Shown: positions 20,851 through 32,739, counted from the stretch's first letter. The stretch is DNA of 64,000 nucleotides from Pyropia yezoensis (GCA_009829735.1 CM020619.1:8422375-8486374), one strand, 5' to 3'. The notes: generated from the sequence alone by a model not told the origin. Numbers and translations are program-made.

Positions 20851-22069
20851 AAGGTCTATTCCACATAGCTAATCACCTGAGATGACCCGACTTCTCGCCT
20901 CCCGCATGCCTTAGTACGAGCCGGGAGCGACCACTTTTCGTTTTTTATCGAGTACAGTACTCATAGGCATGAGATAGCGCCGTTTTCTTGTATTTTCAGG
21001 GATGGTCTCATGCGCTCAAAAAGATATCACTCTGTTTGTAGCCAGGACAGCGGTGTGACTTTTTCGTAAAAATCGGCAACTCCTCCGTTTTTCTCACTTT
21101 TGAGCTTCTTCTACGCGGTGCATTGTGCTTTAGTACTCTAGAGGTCCAGGACGATCTTTTTCTCCCCTGTTCCACGCTATATTGCTTCCTCGCCGTGACA
21201 GAGAAGAACAGAGGTTGTTGTTCCTGATCGCCGATCGGACGTAAAAATCGGATACGGGGGCTACCTTAGAAGTACAATGACACAAAAAACAAGTAGCTTG
21301 GACTGAACTATGTCAGGCTGAAGCGCCGCCAGACATGCCTCTTCCCTTCACCCCAGCCCGTCACTGCTTACACCACCGTTGCGACTGGCACTCTCCCCTA
21401 CCACCTCCCTCCCCCCAACGCCGACGACGGAGTGGGTGAGGAGGAGGAGGAGGGTGAGGGAAGCGAGGAAAACGAGGGGGGCGAGAGCGAGATGGAGGGA
21501 GAGAGTGCAGGGAGTGCGTTGGACGAGAGCGACGCAGGGAGCAGGGGACCGCCTTCAGCCGGAGGAGCTGTCGGTGGACGTCAAATTGGTCCCCGGAAGC
21601 TCTCCGTACGAGGCGGGGGGGCTGTTGTCTTGCGTCCAAGGCAATGATGACACACACTGCAATCGCCTACGCCTTGGCCGCGACGACGGGATTATGATCG
21701 GCTGCGACTGTGTCCTTAGATGCGGCGGGATAACGAAGTTGGCGCAGCGCGCACTGTGTAAAATCTACTACGGTGAGGAATGGGTCAGCATGTAACCCCC
21801 GTTCGTGCACGCACAAAACCCGCCATTTTGATCTTGATCGGCATTCGGGCAAGACGGGCATGTTCGGTTTGCCCCACGTGGGCGGGAGGACCCTCCGTGC
21901 TGTTCAGGCGTGCACACCGGCGCAAAAAACACGGTTTCAGGTCCTGTCCTTTTTACCTCAGGCCCGGAGCGCAATGCTGATCAGGTCCACCTAGTTTTAG
22001 CCGTAGCCGACCAGAAGCACATGAATGAAAACTCTTTTCTCAAGTGACTAGCTGTATGGAATAGACCTT
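20851..22069. mobile_element. 1.2-kb terminal-inverted-repeat element with TA flanks
   Basis: The left end AAGGTCTATTCCA is the inverse of the right end TGGAATAGACCTT, and similarity continues imperfectly for about 30 bp. Both ends are flanked by TA (20849-20850 and 22070-22071), which would be the target duplication of Tc1/mariner-type elements. The interior has no recognisable transposase; a plus-strand frame of 138 codons (21379-21795) is Arg/Glu-rich and unconvincing. It appears to be a non-autonomous element inserted between the two Harbinger-2 genes. Confidence 0.6.
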
Positions 22070-22079
22070 TAGTCTTCGT

Positions 22080-23081
22080 TCACACCCTCATCTTCGGGCT
22101 CGGACGCGCGCTCGGGCCCGCCAAGTGCACCCACAACACTTCATGACCCACGTTGTCTGCTGGACGGCTTCTCGCACGCACATCAGCGGCCAGTCGTGCC
22201 CTCTTGGCCGTAGAAATCTCTGCGCCGCACTTATTGATGCACTCCAGCATCTGCTTCTCGAGCGCGTCGATGATCATGTCCGAGCTCCCGGCCGCCTTCG
22301 CCGACTCCAACGCCTGCACCAGGTCGCTGACCATGGAGCTGGGCAGCCGGCGGCGGGATGACTCCGCTATAGTCGCTGAAAAAGCCACCATGGCGGACAA
22401 CAGTGACGTCCGCTCGCGTTGATGGCCCTTGCCAACGGCCGCAGGGGTGGTCGAAAGCCTGCGTGACGCAGGCTTGAAGATGACTGCCCCGGTGGGGGCT
22501 CCGTCCGGCGGAAGGAAGCTGGCGCTCCCAGAGCCGGCACCACCGTCCAGCTCCTTGCAGACCAGATTCATGTGCATATCGCTATCGCGGTACATTCCGT
22601 ACATGTAGTTCAAGACCTGGTCACCGTTGAAAAGTTCGTTCCAAGCTGACGGGTCGTTCCGCCCGCTCTGGTTGAAGTTCTGAAGGACTGGGTGCATTTT
22701 GGCATTGATCTGTATAGAAGCAGGCCAATCAACAAATCACAAGGAAGCATGCATCGAACGGTCGAGTCAGTTATCACGAGGACTGGCAACAGACGAGGAG
22801 GAAAGACCAAACGCGGATGCGGAGTAGCAGGGCTCTTGAGTCCGTCATGGTTACTTACCTCAGCAAGCTTGGACTTGAGTTTACTTCCCGACCGGGCATG
22901 GGGGTGCAGGTTGGGATTCATTCCAAAGTCCTTGCACTCGGCTGGGCGATTGAACATCTCGTTGTAGTCGTTGAACTCGGGCGCTGCGCATTGGGGCTTA
23001 CAGGGTGTCCACGCTTTTCTTGAATTTTGTTGCCAAGTGGTCTGCGCAAAACTTGTGAGACTCTTTCACAGCACTGCTCAT
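22080..23081 (-). CDS. SANT/Myb-type transposon accessory protein (Harbinger-2 ORF1), spliced
   Basis: Exon 1 includes DYNEMFNRPAECKDFGMN and SGSKLKSKLAE. It is joined in frame across a 149-bp intron (22858-22710) to exon 2 with INAKMHPVLQNFNQSGRND and VLNYMYGMYRDSD. The R-S-G..LK.KL, SGRNDP, and LNYM...RD pattern is that of SANT-associated ORF1 proteins of Harbinger-like transposons. The C-terminal half has Ser/Ala helices and a basic KRARLAADVRARSR stretch before the TGA. The candidate start ATG at 23081 needs a further frame change or a tiny intron near 23005, so the true 5' end is uncertain. It is convergent with the transposase pseudogene at 19614-20720. Confidence 0.55.
22710..22858 (-). 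other. 149-bp intron with canonical splice sites
   Basis: On the minus strand the exon ends GCTGAG, followed by GTAAGTAACC; the acceptor is CTATACAG before ATCAATGCC. Removing it keeps the frame (Ala-Glu | Ile-Asn). One of the very few clear introns in the window. Confidence 0.7.
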
Positions 23082-24171
23082 AGTTGAGAAAAGCCAGAAT
23101 TATTTAGCAACTCGTTCTTGGGGCTCGGGAGCACAATATGTAGATTATCTTGAACAACGAACCAAAAGATGCGTCGCTCGCTGGGCTCCGCTGCGGTACT
23201 TGACGTGCAAGGGACACAGTACTCCTCCTCATACGCACATAGCTTGTACATAAAAGGCAGCAGACGTCGTACAGGAAGTTGTCGACGTGGTGACCGTCTG
23301 CGAGTCCATGCCACTGGATCCGGCAACGACCTGACAAGTGTAGGCGACGCCGCATATCTCCGCACGAAGAGAAAGCCGGCCAGGGAATGCGACAAATAAC
23401 CTACGACTCTTTTTGACTGTGGCACTCCTCGCACGTGGCCGACTTGCCCCTGGTGTCGTAGAGTCACTACTGGTTCCGCCCAAGACGCCGACATGGAAGG
23501 AGAATACCGTGCAGGTCCCGCCCTAGACGCCGATACAGGAAGGGAAAACTATGGAGGTGGTGGCCGCCTTCTCCCAACGCCAGCGCGCGAACGCCAGTGG
23601 GGGACGAAGAGGGGGCGGTGTGGCAACAGCGACACGACGGCAGGGGCTCTTTCATGAGCGGAAGCGAGCAGCCGCACGCCGACGGCAGCGGCGGTGCTGT
23701 CCACCGGGGCGGTCAGGGGGGTGAGCCCTTGGGGGGCTGCCGATGAAACAGCCTGCTTCCTATTGGACCGCTGAAAATACGATACGAAAAAAGAGCGGGA
23801 GATTCCTGCCGGTCAGCAAGGCCCCGGCAACGACCCTGCTCATCAGTAATTTCCTGCGGGATGTCTCAGCGAACACCCGGCTGAGCGAAGGCGCTCAGCA
23901 ATCATCGTGCAAGAAAAACAAGCCCCGGCAACCCGATCCTGGAAAAAGCATGGACACCCTTTAAGCCCCACTGCGCTGCCACGATGTCCCACACGTCTGG
24001 CTTGACCACTCGTGCATCGAGCTGCTGGAGAGTGAGCGGCCCCCTGGACGCCACCACCCCAGCGGCCACGCCTGGCTGGCACATGACATGGAGAAGCCGA
24101 CAAATTTCATGCTTAGTGAACCATGACGCTTGTGGTCGCGGAGCCGGCTTCTCACGGGGAGCATCAGTCGC
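23082..24171. other. No confident gene
   Basis: Short frames only. A loose 42-bp tandem pair (CCGCCCAAGACGCCGACATG and CCGCCCTAGACGCCGATACA) lies at 23476-23560. A minus-strand frame at 24084-23902 (LDARVVKPDVWDIVAAQWGL) looks like real protein sequence and may be the C-terminal continuation of the SAP-domain ORF after a frame change. Confidence 0.35.
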
Positions 24172-24891
24172 TCAAGGTGGCGCCGACTGACGGGCACGTC
24201 GGGATAGGCGCGCAAGAGGTCGGCTTGGCCGGGTGGGCGAGTCCCGACGACCGTCGTCCAGAGCAGCAGCGTCAGGCGCACGAGCGGTCGCGAGAGGACG
24301 GGAAGGTGGTGGGCCACTGGGCAATGGCCCTCCTGCACCGTGGCCACTAGTGGGTGGCGTTGTAGACAGACGGCCGCTCAGTTGGTGAGGTGCGGCCGGG
24401 GGGGGGTCTGGGGACGATGCACCAGGAAGCAGGCCACTCGTAGAAAGAGTCGGAGCAGGCGACGTCGCACACCCACTAGGAAGTGCTTGAGGTGCGACAG
24501 TTGCTAAGAAGTTGCTGTCCAAGCGATTCATCAGCGCTGCGTTGCTCCCGTTGGAAGAGAGACCCGCTGCAATGCAGGCTCTGCGCAGCTCCCTGGTACT
24601 AACGGGGTTTTTACTGGCCTCCTGCAGTCGCAATAGGGGAAGGCTTGAAGACGAGGCAGGGCCCGAAGTGGTAGAGCGTCGGCGTGGCAGCGTGGATACT
24701 TCGGAGCTGGGTAGGACGTGGCGGGGTGGAGTGGAGTCAATGGGGGCAGCGGGCGGAGGGGCGGACTAAGATCGGGGGGGGGGGGTAGGAGGGTCGTATG
24801 AGGTGGAGGAAGGAGCAGACGCCGGAGGGGGGCAGGGCACGGCAACCCCTGAAAGGGGGCGGTGCAGCGGGTCCTCGTCTGAGTCATCCAT
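24172..24891 (-). pseudogene. SAP-domain protein with one in-frame TAG
   Basis: A continuous minus-strand frame from ATG 24891 (MDDSDEDPLHRPLSG) to the stop at 24172, broken only by TAG at 24766-24768, next to a run of 11 G on the plus strand. After a Pro/Ser/Thr-rich stretch, STRELRRACIAAGLSSNGSN followed by ALMNRL has the SAP-motif pattern (helix, Gly turn, second helix ending in a Leu-rich R-L), a DNA-binding module of chromatin and transposon proteins. The remainder is Pro/Ser/Ala-rich. Function is otherwise unknown. Alternatively the stop is an artefact of the homopolymer region. Confidence 0.45.
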
Positions 24892-25141
24892 TGCAGCAAC
24901 GTGGTGGGCACCGTGCGATGGGGATGGAGTGGAAAGAAAAGCAGCACACCGACGAGCGCTCACTGTTATACGATCAGAGCTCCTTCGCCTGTGGACGACC
25001 GACCGCGCACCTGTGGACGGCCGACCGCGCGCGACGCACTCAATGCCAGCGCCGCTGCCCCCTCCTCCCACATCCACGGCGGGAAGCTCGTGGCACACCC
25101 CCTGTGTGCAAAACCGCTGCCGCCGCCGCCCTCAACGGAGG

Positions 25142-25860
25142 GCGGGGTCGGCCTGGCGGGAGCACCTGCTCAGAAAATGGGAGAGTGAAGGAAGGTGGAC
25201 GCAGCAAAACGAAGGAAGAGAACACATGTACGCTCACAAACACTGGACACCAAAATCTGTGGAGCGATGGCAAGGCATAGCGGGAGTGCATAAAAATAAA
25301 ATACAAGCAGGGGCGGGGGGGGGGGGGGGGGGAACGGTGGTGGGGACGACAAGTGCACACACAAAAAGCATCCACCATTGAATGAATAGCGCGGCAGGTG
25401 TGCGCCGAGTGACGTCCAATGAGGGCGGAGGGGGACGGGGGGGGGTGGGAACAGAGACAAAAGGGCCGAGCGGTTGCCAAAAAGAAACGGACGACTCAAC
25501 CCTCGACCGAGAACGCGGTCGGGTTGGCGGGAGCGCCTTTTCATAAAATGGGCGAGGGCGAGAAAATGCGCGCGTCAAAGCAAGGCAAGTGAGCACAGGC
25601 ACGTGGACAGAAAAACTGGCACCTAAAACTGTGGGGCGATGGCATGACATGGCGGGAGTGCATAGAAAAGGAATACAAGGAGGGGGGGGGGGGGGGGGGG
25701 GGGGGGGAGGGGTCGCAGAGGAAGAGAGTAGAAGCACCCACACGAAACCCATGCACCTTAAATCGTACATCGAACGGAGAGCGCGGCGGGGGTGTGCCGA
25801 GTGGCATTGAAAGAGGTCAATAGAGGGGGGGAATGGGAAGGGATGGGATGCCAGGCACGA
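25142..25860. repeat. Diverged tandem duplication of about 370 bp containing long G runs
   Basis: Both halves run through a GGCGGGAGC..CC motif, AAAATGGG, a GGCATRRCGGGAGTGCATA motif, an A-rich stretch, a long G run (25317-25332 and 25682-25707), a segment of CACAC/CACCCAC, and a GCGCGG...GTGTG.GCCGAGTG motif. The halves are diverged by substitutions and indels. No gene is recognised; Pro-rich minus-strand frames follow from the G runs. Confidence 0.6.
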
Positions 25861-26817
25861 ATACATGCGAGAAGAGCCGAGAGGTAAGAAAAAAGAGCGA
25901 CCACTGAACAGACAGAGAGGATAACTGGCTCGGCCGCCACACCCCACCATGACACGACCTGCCGCTGTCCTGGGAGATGCCCTCTTGCCTCGCACCCCGC
26001 CGCAAATCGTCTAGTCTCCGACCTCATGCAAACGCCGTACGCTCCCATCTCCTACATGCCGGCGATCTCCAACGGGTAGAAGAGGGACTTCTCCCGCCAG
26101 ACCGGCTGTCGATTGTTCACGGCACTTATGGAGACAGCGGCTGAGGAGAAACAAGAACAATACGGGACAGGGAAAGCGACTACGACGGCCGTCAGAAAGA
26201 GCGCTGCGGTGGGGGGGGGGGCGGGAACACGGGAGAAGAGAATAGGGCATTCAAGCCCATTTCTCATACGGTAGCAAAAAGAAGAGCACGCCACCCAACA
26301 CCACGTCCACCGTACGCACCGCACGCACGCTCGACGCCCCACGCCGGAGCTTACGTGCGCCACCCTCGTCTCCAGCTCCGGGCGCTGCTGCCGCCCACGC
26401 GCGCCGAGCACCGACGGATTGCTCACAACGGCCCATCGTCGAACAGAGAAGATGGCCCGGATCCTGCACGGCATGGGGCGGGCCGGGGGCAGGGCGGGGG
26501 TAAGGAGGGGCGGGGAGGGCCTCCACAGTTTGGCGGGAGAGGTTGAGGCCGCTGGAACAACGATGCGTCGGAGGGGGATGGGGGGTGACAGCGCTCGGTC
26601 AACGTTGCCTGCCCACTGGCGTACCCAGCCCTTTAGTTGCGACGTGCCGCGCCGCCGCCGTCCGCGTTTCAAGCAGGGGCGGCCGGCAAAACGGGGAGAA
26701 GTTCGATGCAATTGCAGTTGTGATAGCGCCTGAAATCCTGCATGTGACAGAAGTTAGAAGGGCAGGTGCCTCTCGCCAGAGTGCTGCCGCGAACACAAGG
26801 TGCCGATGGTTGCGCCA
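25861..26817. other. No gene seen
   Basis: GC-rich sequence with open but low-complexity frames on both strands. No domain, splice pattern or transposon terminus recognised. Confidence 0.4.
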
Positions 26818-27161
26818 CGAAGTGGCTCTCGCGGCAGCCACTTCGTGTCGCGTCATGCAGCAGCTTGAGTTCGCGAGAAACCACGCATGACACGTGGACT
26901 GCTACAGCCCATTCTAGAGCGCCACGAGGTGTCGCGAACTTGCTGCCGCGAATTCAGATGTGTCCTGGAACGGCCGCAAGGCGGACAGACGAAGTGGCTC
27001 TCGCGGCAGCCACTTCGTGTCGCATCCTGCAGCAGCTTGAGTTCGCGAGAAACCACGCATGACACGTGGACTGCAACAGCCAATTCCAGAGCGCCACGAC
27101 GTGTCGCGAACTTGCTGCCGCGAATACAGATGTGTCCTGGAACGGCCGCAAGGCGGACAGA
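26818..27161. repeat. Two tandem copies of a 172-bp unit
   Basis: CGAAGTGGCTCTCGCGGCAG starts at 26818 and again at 26990. The two 172-bp copies differ at fewer than a dozen positions. Each unit contains a hairpin (GAAGTGGCT...AGCCACTTC), a GTGTCGCGAACTTGCTGCCG block and a CGGCCGCAAGGCGGACAGA end. A partial, diverged piece precedes them from about 26780. Confidence 0.85.
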
Positions 27162-27800
27162 GGTGCACCGCAAAGGCCGGCTAGCGCGCCCCGTGGCGGT
27201 CTGGGGGGGCGCGGCGGTCAGGCCAGCTGGCCTTGCCAGTGCCAGGGCAAGCCCGACCGCCTCAAATTGTAGGACTGCGCGTCAAGTACATCCTCGTCGG
27301 CCTCTTCAAGTCCTTCCTGCCACCGTCCTCATTGCAGCCGACTCTCAGGAGGTCCCTCGTGAGCGACGCTCCCCAATTGCCCGGGCTCTGTCATTGGCTG
27401 GTGCGGCACGCCCACAGGACCGAGCCCCGTAACGTCTCAGGGCCGACTCCTATCTGATAAACGGCGTTTCTCAGTCCTTTATCGATTGGAGTACGGGTCA
27501 CTAAAACTCCGCGCTGTTTAACATGTCCGCGGACACGGAGTTCACTCCACGATCTAAACCGGCTGTCGATCTTACGGACGATCTGTCTGGTCAATGTTGC
27601 CACCTCTGCCCACTCACGGCCACGGACGCAGGCCGCCCGCCCACTTGCCAAATCGGGTCGGGAGTAGTGTTGTGCAGTCAGCCCGCAGAAGTTCTTTCGC
27701 CTCGAGTTACTGGACAGTGTCGGACAGACCTCGGTCAGAGAGAAAGAACGGGTGCCTTCCCTCTCTCGGGGAACGACTGCTTGGACATCTCGAAGTTTAA
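27162..27800. other. No confident gene
   Basis: Contains a hairpin around 27506-27543 (AACTCCGCG...TGTCCGCGGACA...CGGAGTT). Frames on both strands are short and unrecognised. Confidence 0.35.
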
Positions 27801-28858
27801 TTATACGCAGTTTCCATCCTGCTCTGTGCCACCCGCGCCATCCCACCTCGCCGCCCTCGCACCGCCTTGGTGGCCATCTGCCCCCCCTGTCATAACCTCT
27901 TTCTCCCTGTTTCCCCCCCTCCCTTCCCCCCCCTCCCCCCCCCCCTCTCGTTCTCTAGAGAAAGGTAGGCCGTTCTCAAACATGAGCTGCGCACACAGCT
28001 GCCGCCATCTAGAAAGCTCCTCAGGGAGCAAAGGTGGCAGGCGGTCACTCGCAACGGATGAGCTCCCCCCAGACTAACTCGGACCTGTCTGAGACTCCCC
28101 AATGCAGGAAAGAATATCCGGGAACTGAATCTCATCCTTCTCTCACCGACGGAAGTGTGCCTCCGCCCGTGTGATGTTGTCACTAATGCTGTACGAACAG
28201 GCGTCCGCCAAACATAACAAGACCTTCTTACCGTCGCGGACAGACACCTGGAGAAAAAAAAAAAAAAAAAGAAAGCTCCACACGGCGCGCTTCCCGCGCA
28301 GAGGGTAGGGGGGTCGGGGAGGCATAGTAGTCTGCGGTGGAAGTAAAGAGGGGGGATAGACAGGACGTGGAACACCGCGGTGAAGCACGATGGTGAGACA
28401 GGGGTGGCGATGGACGGCGACGAGGGACGGTGTGAGAAGTCGTCGGCGAGACGCCAGAACTTTCCAGTTCCTGGGGCGCTTTAGTACCTCATTCACTCCA
28501 CGTCGCCACGTGTCAGTAATATTCGGTCAGAAAGTTTCTGACCGGTAATCACGCAGGAATACACAACGGGGAGCGGTCGTGGCATGTCATGGAAATTTCC
28601 ATACGAGGCGGTCATTTGCACAGCGCTAGTCGGGAGGCCGCCAATCCGCGAATGCGCGTCTGCGGCTGCTCCGCGAGCACCAAGGCAAGAACCGAGGCCT
28701 CCGCAGTGAGGATTGTCAGAGCTCGCTTCGACATGGGCTGCGCCCCCTAAACCGTCGTCGCGGGTTTTCCACTTCAGCGTTGTGATATGCTTGCATGTCG
28801 CCTTGCGCACCCTCCCACAGCTACCGCTGGCCCACATTTCGGGTCTAAAATCATGCAA
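27801..28858 (-). pseudogene. Possible decayed, spliced transposon gene (hAT-like?)
   Basis: On the minus strand a long pyrimidine tract (T run) ending CTCCAG at about 28247 looks like a genuine 3' splice acceptor. It is followed by SVRDGKKVLLCLADACSY and, in the same frame after two stops, LPEELSRWRQLCAQLMFENG-LPFSRE. That last motif is faintly reminiscent of the LPF segment in hAT transposases. Upstream, a CKHITTLKWK stretch could be a decayed zinc-finger part. The identification is weak. Confidence 0.2.
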
Positions 28859-31180
28859 GCGCTTGCACGCACAGGCAGGGGATCGCTGAGGACATGCGCT
28901 TTAACACCAGAAGATAGGTCGCGGCTGACGCTTCACATCCATCTCGTCGGGGCATGTGGCAGTCGTCCTTTTCCGCTACGTGCAAGCGCTCGTAACAGAG
29001 TGCAGATCTATCGCTACAAGCTCTTGCGCGGTTTGGTCAAGCTTCAGCACGCCTTTTGTGGGACGTGACCTGCACCGCCAATTGCGGCTCCCTGCGAGAT
29101 AATGTAATTTGAAAAAAACAGCCGAGGGGTTGACGAGCATTTGGTGGACTCCAGTCGCCAGCGCGCTCGGGGAGTGAGGGGCGGGAGGCTGGCTGAGCGC
29201 GTTGTGATTGAGCGGGGGCGAGGAGGAAGGGATCAGAGCTCTGATGAGGGGCCACCGGCGTCTCGTCGCCACGGCTTGAAGAACCTTGACTCGTACTTTC
29301 TATCTACCGGGACACTTCTGTTGCCATTACGTGCAGAACTAAGGGGTGAACGGCTTCATTGCGAGCCGCTCATTGGATGAGGGCCGCGAATAAATTCGAC
29401 GCTGGGAGGGAGATATACTGCAAGTATTTGCGTTTCTTTTGCTCTGAGCATGTTTTTGGACGAAATCTGCGCTGGCGAGCAACGTGGGGCACTTTAGCCG
29501 GAGGTGCGCACATGGCGGCGAAAGCGATGTTACAAGAAAAGTAAGAGAATCCGGCCTTGGGCGCGATGACGGTTTAGTGGGCACAGCGCTAGGTATATCC
29601 TCGGAGACCGGCGAAGCTGCTTGAAATCTGCACCACACCAGCACCCCCTCCTCCTTTCCTGCTGCGCTGTTGCGGCAGCAGTCGCAGCTGAGGTGCGGCG
29701 GTGCCGACTTTTTCGCGTATGTACCAAGGCGCTGTCCCCAGGGCTCTCAGGCTGAACGCCCGTCCAGAGGCTAATTTCGGAAAATACCTGGCAGTCGCCA
29801 CTCCACTCCACAACAGAGGCCTGCACTCAAGGTGCAACCTGCGTTGAGAGCGCTTCTGGAGCGGATTGAGTCCGACTTCATGGGCCATTGACGTAACCGT
29901 AGGATTCTTGGGGAGAGCAGCGCCTTGGCTGCAGGCTGAGCTCCACTTTTCGCGACATCAGCATTGCATAGCGTCAATAGCCGGGGTTGTCAAGCGTACC
30001 AGTTTCGGTCCAGCGTATGGTATTGGGTGTCGTGACTGGGGCACGAGTATGTACTGTCAGCCAGCCAACTTCTCGCCAAGCGTAGTGGGGCCCATGACCG
30101 GAGTCATAAGTATTCACAAGCGTACTAGCCAGTAGTAAACTTCTGCAACAGTATGAGTAGAGCAAGAGCATCCAGCAATTGAAGAACAGGTCTATTTTCA
30201 AAAGTGCACCGCACTTTACACTTCCGTGTGACTGGATTCCTTTCTCTAATGGATCTTCTGCATGCTTGACAAGCCAAGGGAGCACGGGATCCTGCAAAGG
30301 GCCTGTCTGTTGTCGCGACTCCTGGGGACATTCCAGAGCCTGGTGGTGCACGGGCGCTGGCAAGAGTGGATGTCATTGGCTCCGGCTTTCCCGAGAGCAT
30401 CGCCTGACCTTCCATAGCATCAGCAGGCTGCGAAGAAGTTTGTCAGCCGCTCACCCGCCCCACCCCGGGGACCGCCGCGAGGGCCCGTGGGACCTCGGCG
30501 ACGCATCTGGGGTTGTTGTGGCGGGTGCGCCTGAGAGATGTCGGTTCGATTAGCGAAAACACATCAGAATCCGAGTCGAGAGGGTTGTGCTACGCTTGAG
30601 TTTTCGAACTCCGCGTATGACGGGCCATGAAGAGATCCCAGGAGTTCTGGCCGCCAATACCCGGGTGAACTCCATACAAGTGCATGGTGGATGCACGCTC
30701 ATGAAGCAAGTGAGTATTCGGGAGGCTGGGAAAAAATGGCACGAGTACCGTCACTACGATTGAAAAGTACGCGCGCCCACGCTTGAGCCAGGTACGCTTG
30801 ACAACCTCTGGTCAATAGCGATCGTTTTCTCTTGAGGCCCAAGGCCACTGAATTAGACACTGAAATCTCGGTCGGAACAGGGACCAAACAAACCTCGTGG
30901 CTCTGTCCCACGTGAATATTTCAGGAGCCAATTAAAAGCGAGCAGAGATTGTGCGCCTCCAGTCTCGAGATCAGCCACCATTCAAGTTCTTGATAGCGGC
31001 TGCTACGAGAACTTGTTTCGACATAGGCTTCCTTTTGGACGTCAAGTCCCGATCTCTCGCGCCTCGCATGCTTGCGCGTTCTGCTCGCCAGCGCGTTGTC
31101 TACTGTACAAACACGTGTTGAAGCAACTGCCCGAAAGAAGATGTCGCTGGAGCGGTGGTAGCTGGTCCAGCCGCGTCCCT
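28859..31180. other. Long AT-richer stretch without recognisable genes
   Basis: More balanced in composition than the rest of the window and without long frames. A perfect palindrome GGTCAGAAAGTTTCTGACC lies just to its left (28528-28546). No rRNA or tRNA fold or transposon terminus was recognised. Confidence 0.4.
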
Positions 31181-32739
31181 TACCAGCTCCTTCACCTCGG
31201 GCGCCGACGCCGCCCGAAGAAATCCCCGCCGCCCCTTCCGCACTGCCCCCACCGTCGCCGCCGCCAAAACCTCGGCCTTGTCCCCGCCGCCAAAACCTCG
31301 GCCTTGTCTCCGCCGTCCCCCTTCGCCCCACCACACGCCTCGCCACTGCGTCCTCGGCCGTCTGAAGAGTCCTGCTCAAAATCCCCTCCGTTCCCACCTC
31401 CCTCCTTGTCCCCACCCACGTCGTCGTCTCTGCCTCCCTCACCGTCCCCACCTTCCTTGCCGTCCGCACCTCCACGCGCCCCCCTCGAACCGACGATCCA
31501 TGAGCCCCTCGGCCAAGTCAGAGTGCTTGGGGAAGGCTGGCGAAAGCTGCCCCCGCACAGGTGACGGTCCCCCCTATGGCGTGCCGTTAACAGCAACACG
31601 CTTGTTGAGGCGCTGGGTGACGCTGCCTCGACCACGGCGTGGGCCCTTTCCCCCAGCACAAGGTGGCACTGCCCCCCCGCACCCTACTACCGCTAGGGGA
31701 CTTGCACTCACTGCCCCTCAAACAGCCCACAGGACGCACATCACCAGGGCCGTGGCGCGGCACTGCTCAGCAGGTGGTGGCTTGGTCTCCGATGAACATT
31801 ATTTTGCAAGGGCGTGTCGCTCTCGGAGCTCTCTGTCGGGCTCCCTCTCAGACTGATCATTGCAGGGTTGAGAGGTAATAATTATCATGTCAAAATTATT
31901 GAGTAAATTATCGCGAAAAGAAACGATCACGAGGCTGCGTGTTCATAATTATCAAACGGTCGATTACGGGTCCCTGGATCCGTGTGAGCCCTCCGTTGAG
32001 CCATCGTGCTCGACGGGAAAGACGCGATGGCCATGAACGCGACCACCGTGGCGGCGACAGTCACCTGTGACAGTCCTGTCCCCCACTCGAAGGCACTTCG
32101 CAGCGAAGGCGAGGAGGTGCCTCTCAGCTACATGGTCGCCACCGATGTTGGCTTCCTTTCCATGGCCGACGTTGTCCCGCGCATCGACGGCCACATCGGC
32201 GAACAGACTGCACTCCGCGCGAGGGCGGCGAGGCCCGACGCCGTGCGCGTGGCAACCTCCCTGAAGGCGATGCGCCCGTCATCGGCTGGGAAAAAGGGCG
32301 GTACGTTGGTGCGCATGTCGGGAGGGCGGTCGCAATCACCATCAGGCGGATCATCCTCGTCACCACGGACAAGGTCAGCCAGTCGGCCTGTGCTTCAATT
32401 TGGAACACGTGTCAAGAAACGTGGCGATAGTTATCATTTGATAATTTTGATCATTATCGCATAACTTTACTAACGATCGATGGTTTCTTGAAATATAACG
32501 AGCCTGGATCATTGAGGCCACCCTAGTGAAAGGTCATCAAACCCTCCTCTCAATGACACCAAAATGACTCGGTTACAGGACCCTCCATTCGCTCATTGTA
32601 AGCTCAATAGGTCATTATCTAGACATCTAATCGTCCCCTCAATGGGCGCGCACCTTTAGTGAAGATAGCACCTACAGCGCAGCGGAGCCGCATGGGTTCG
32701 CCGCCCCCGCCTTCCTCCGGCGCGGGTTGTATGCCCCTG
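31181..32739. other. No confident gene; AT-rich borders
   Basis: Contains a doubled 27-bp unit GCCGCCAAAACCTCGGCCTT (about 31258-31315). A plus-strand frame of 152 codons (32006-32464, MLDGKDAMAMNATT...) lies between two AT-rich patches (31870-31960 and 32425-32470) sharing TTATCA.TTRATAATT-like motifs. This could be another small inverted-repeat element, but its ends were not resolved. Confidence 0.3.

Noticed and set aside
2193-24768. Reassignment of TAG to an amino acid, because TAG interrupts several good frames (2193, 16020, 19905, 24766, 59099, 59522)
   Set aside because: TAG is also the natural end of apparently intact genes here (gag at 43728, the antisense ORF at 39571, the tetraspanin-like gene at 53909), and most of the interrupted frames are transposons or fragments. 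Decay or sequencing error is simpler.
27801-28858. A confident hAT transposase
   Set aside because: Only a convincing splice acceptor and one LPF-like motif were seen; there is no dimerisation domain or catalytic residues.
28859-31180. tRNA or rRNA genes in the AT-richer gene-poor stretch
   Set aside because: I found no T-arm (GGTTCRANNCC) with a pairing acceptor stem and no conserved rRNA core sequence. A covariance-model scan would settle it.
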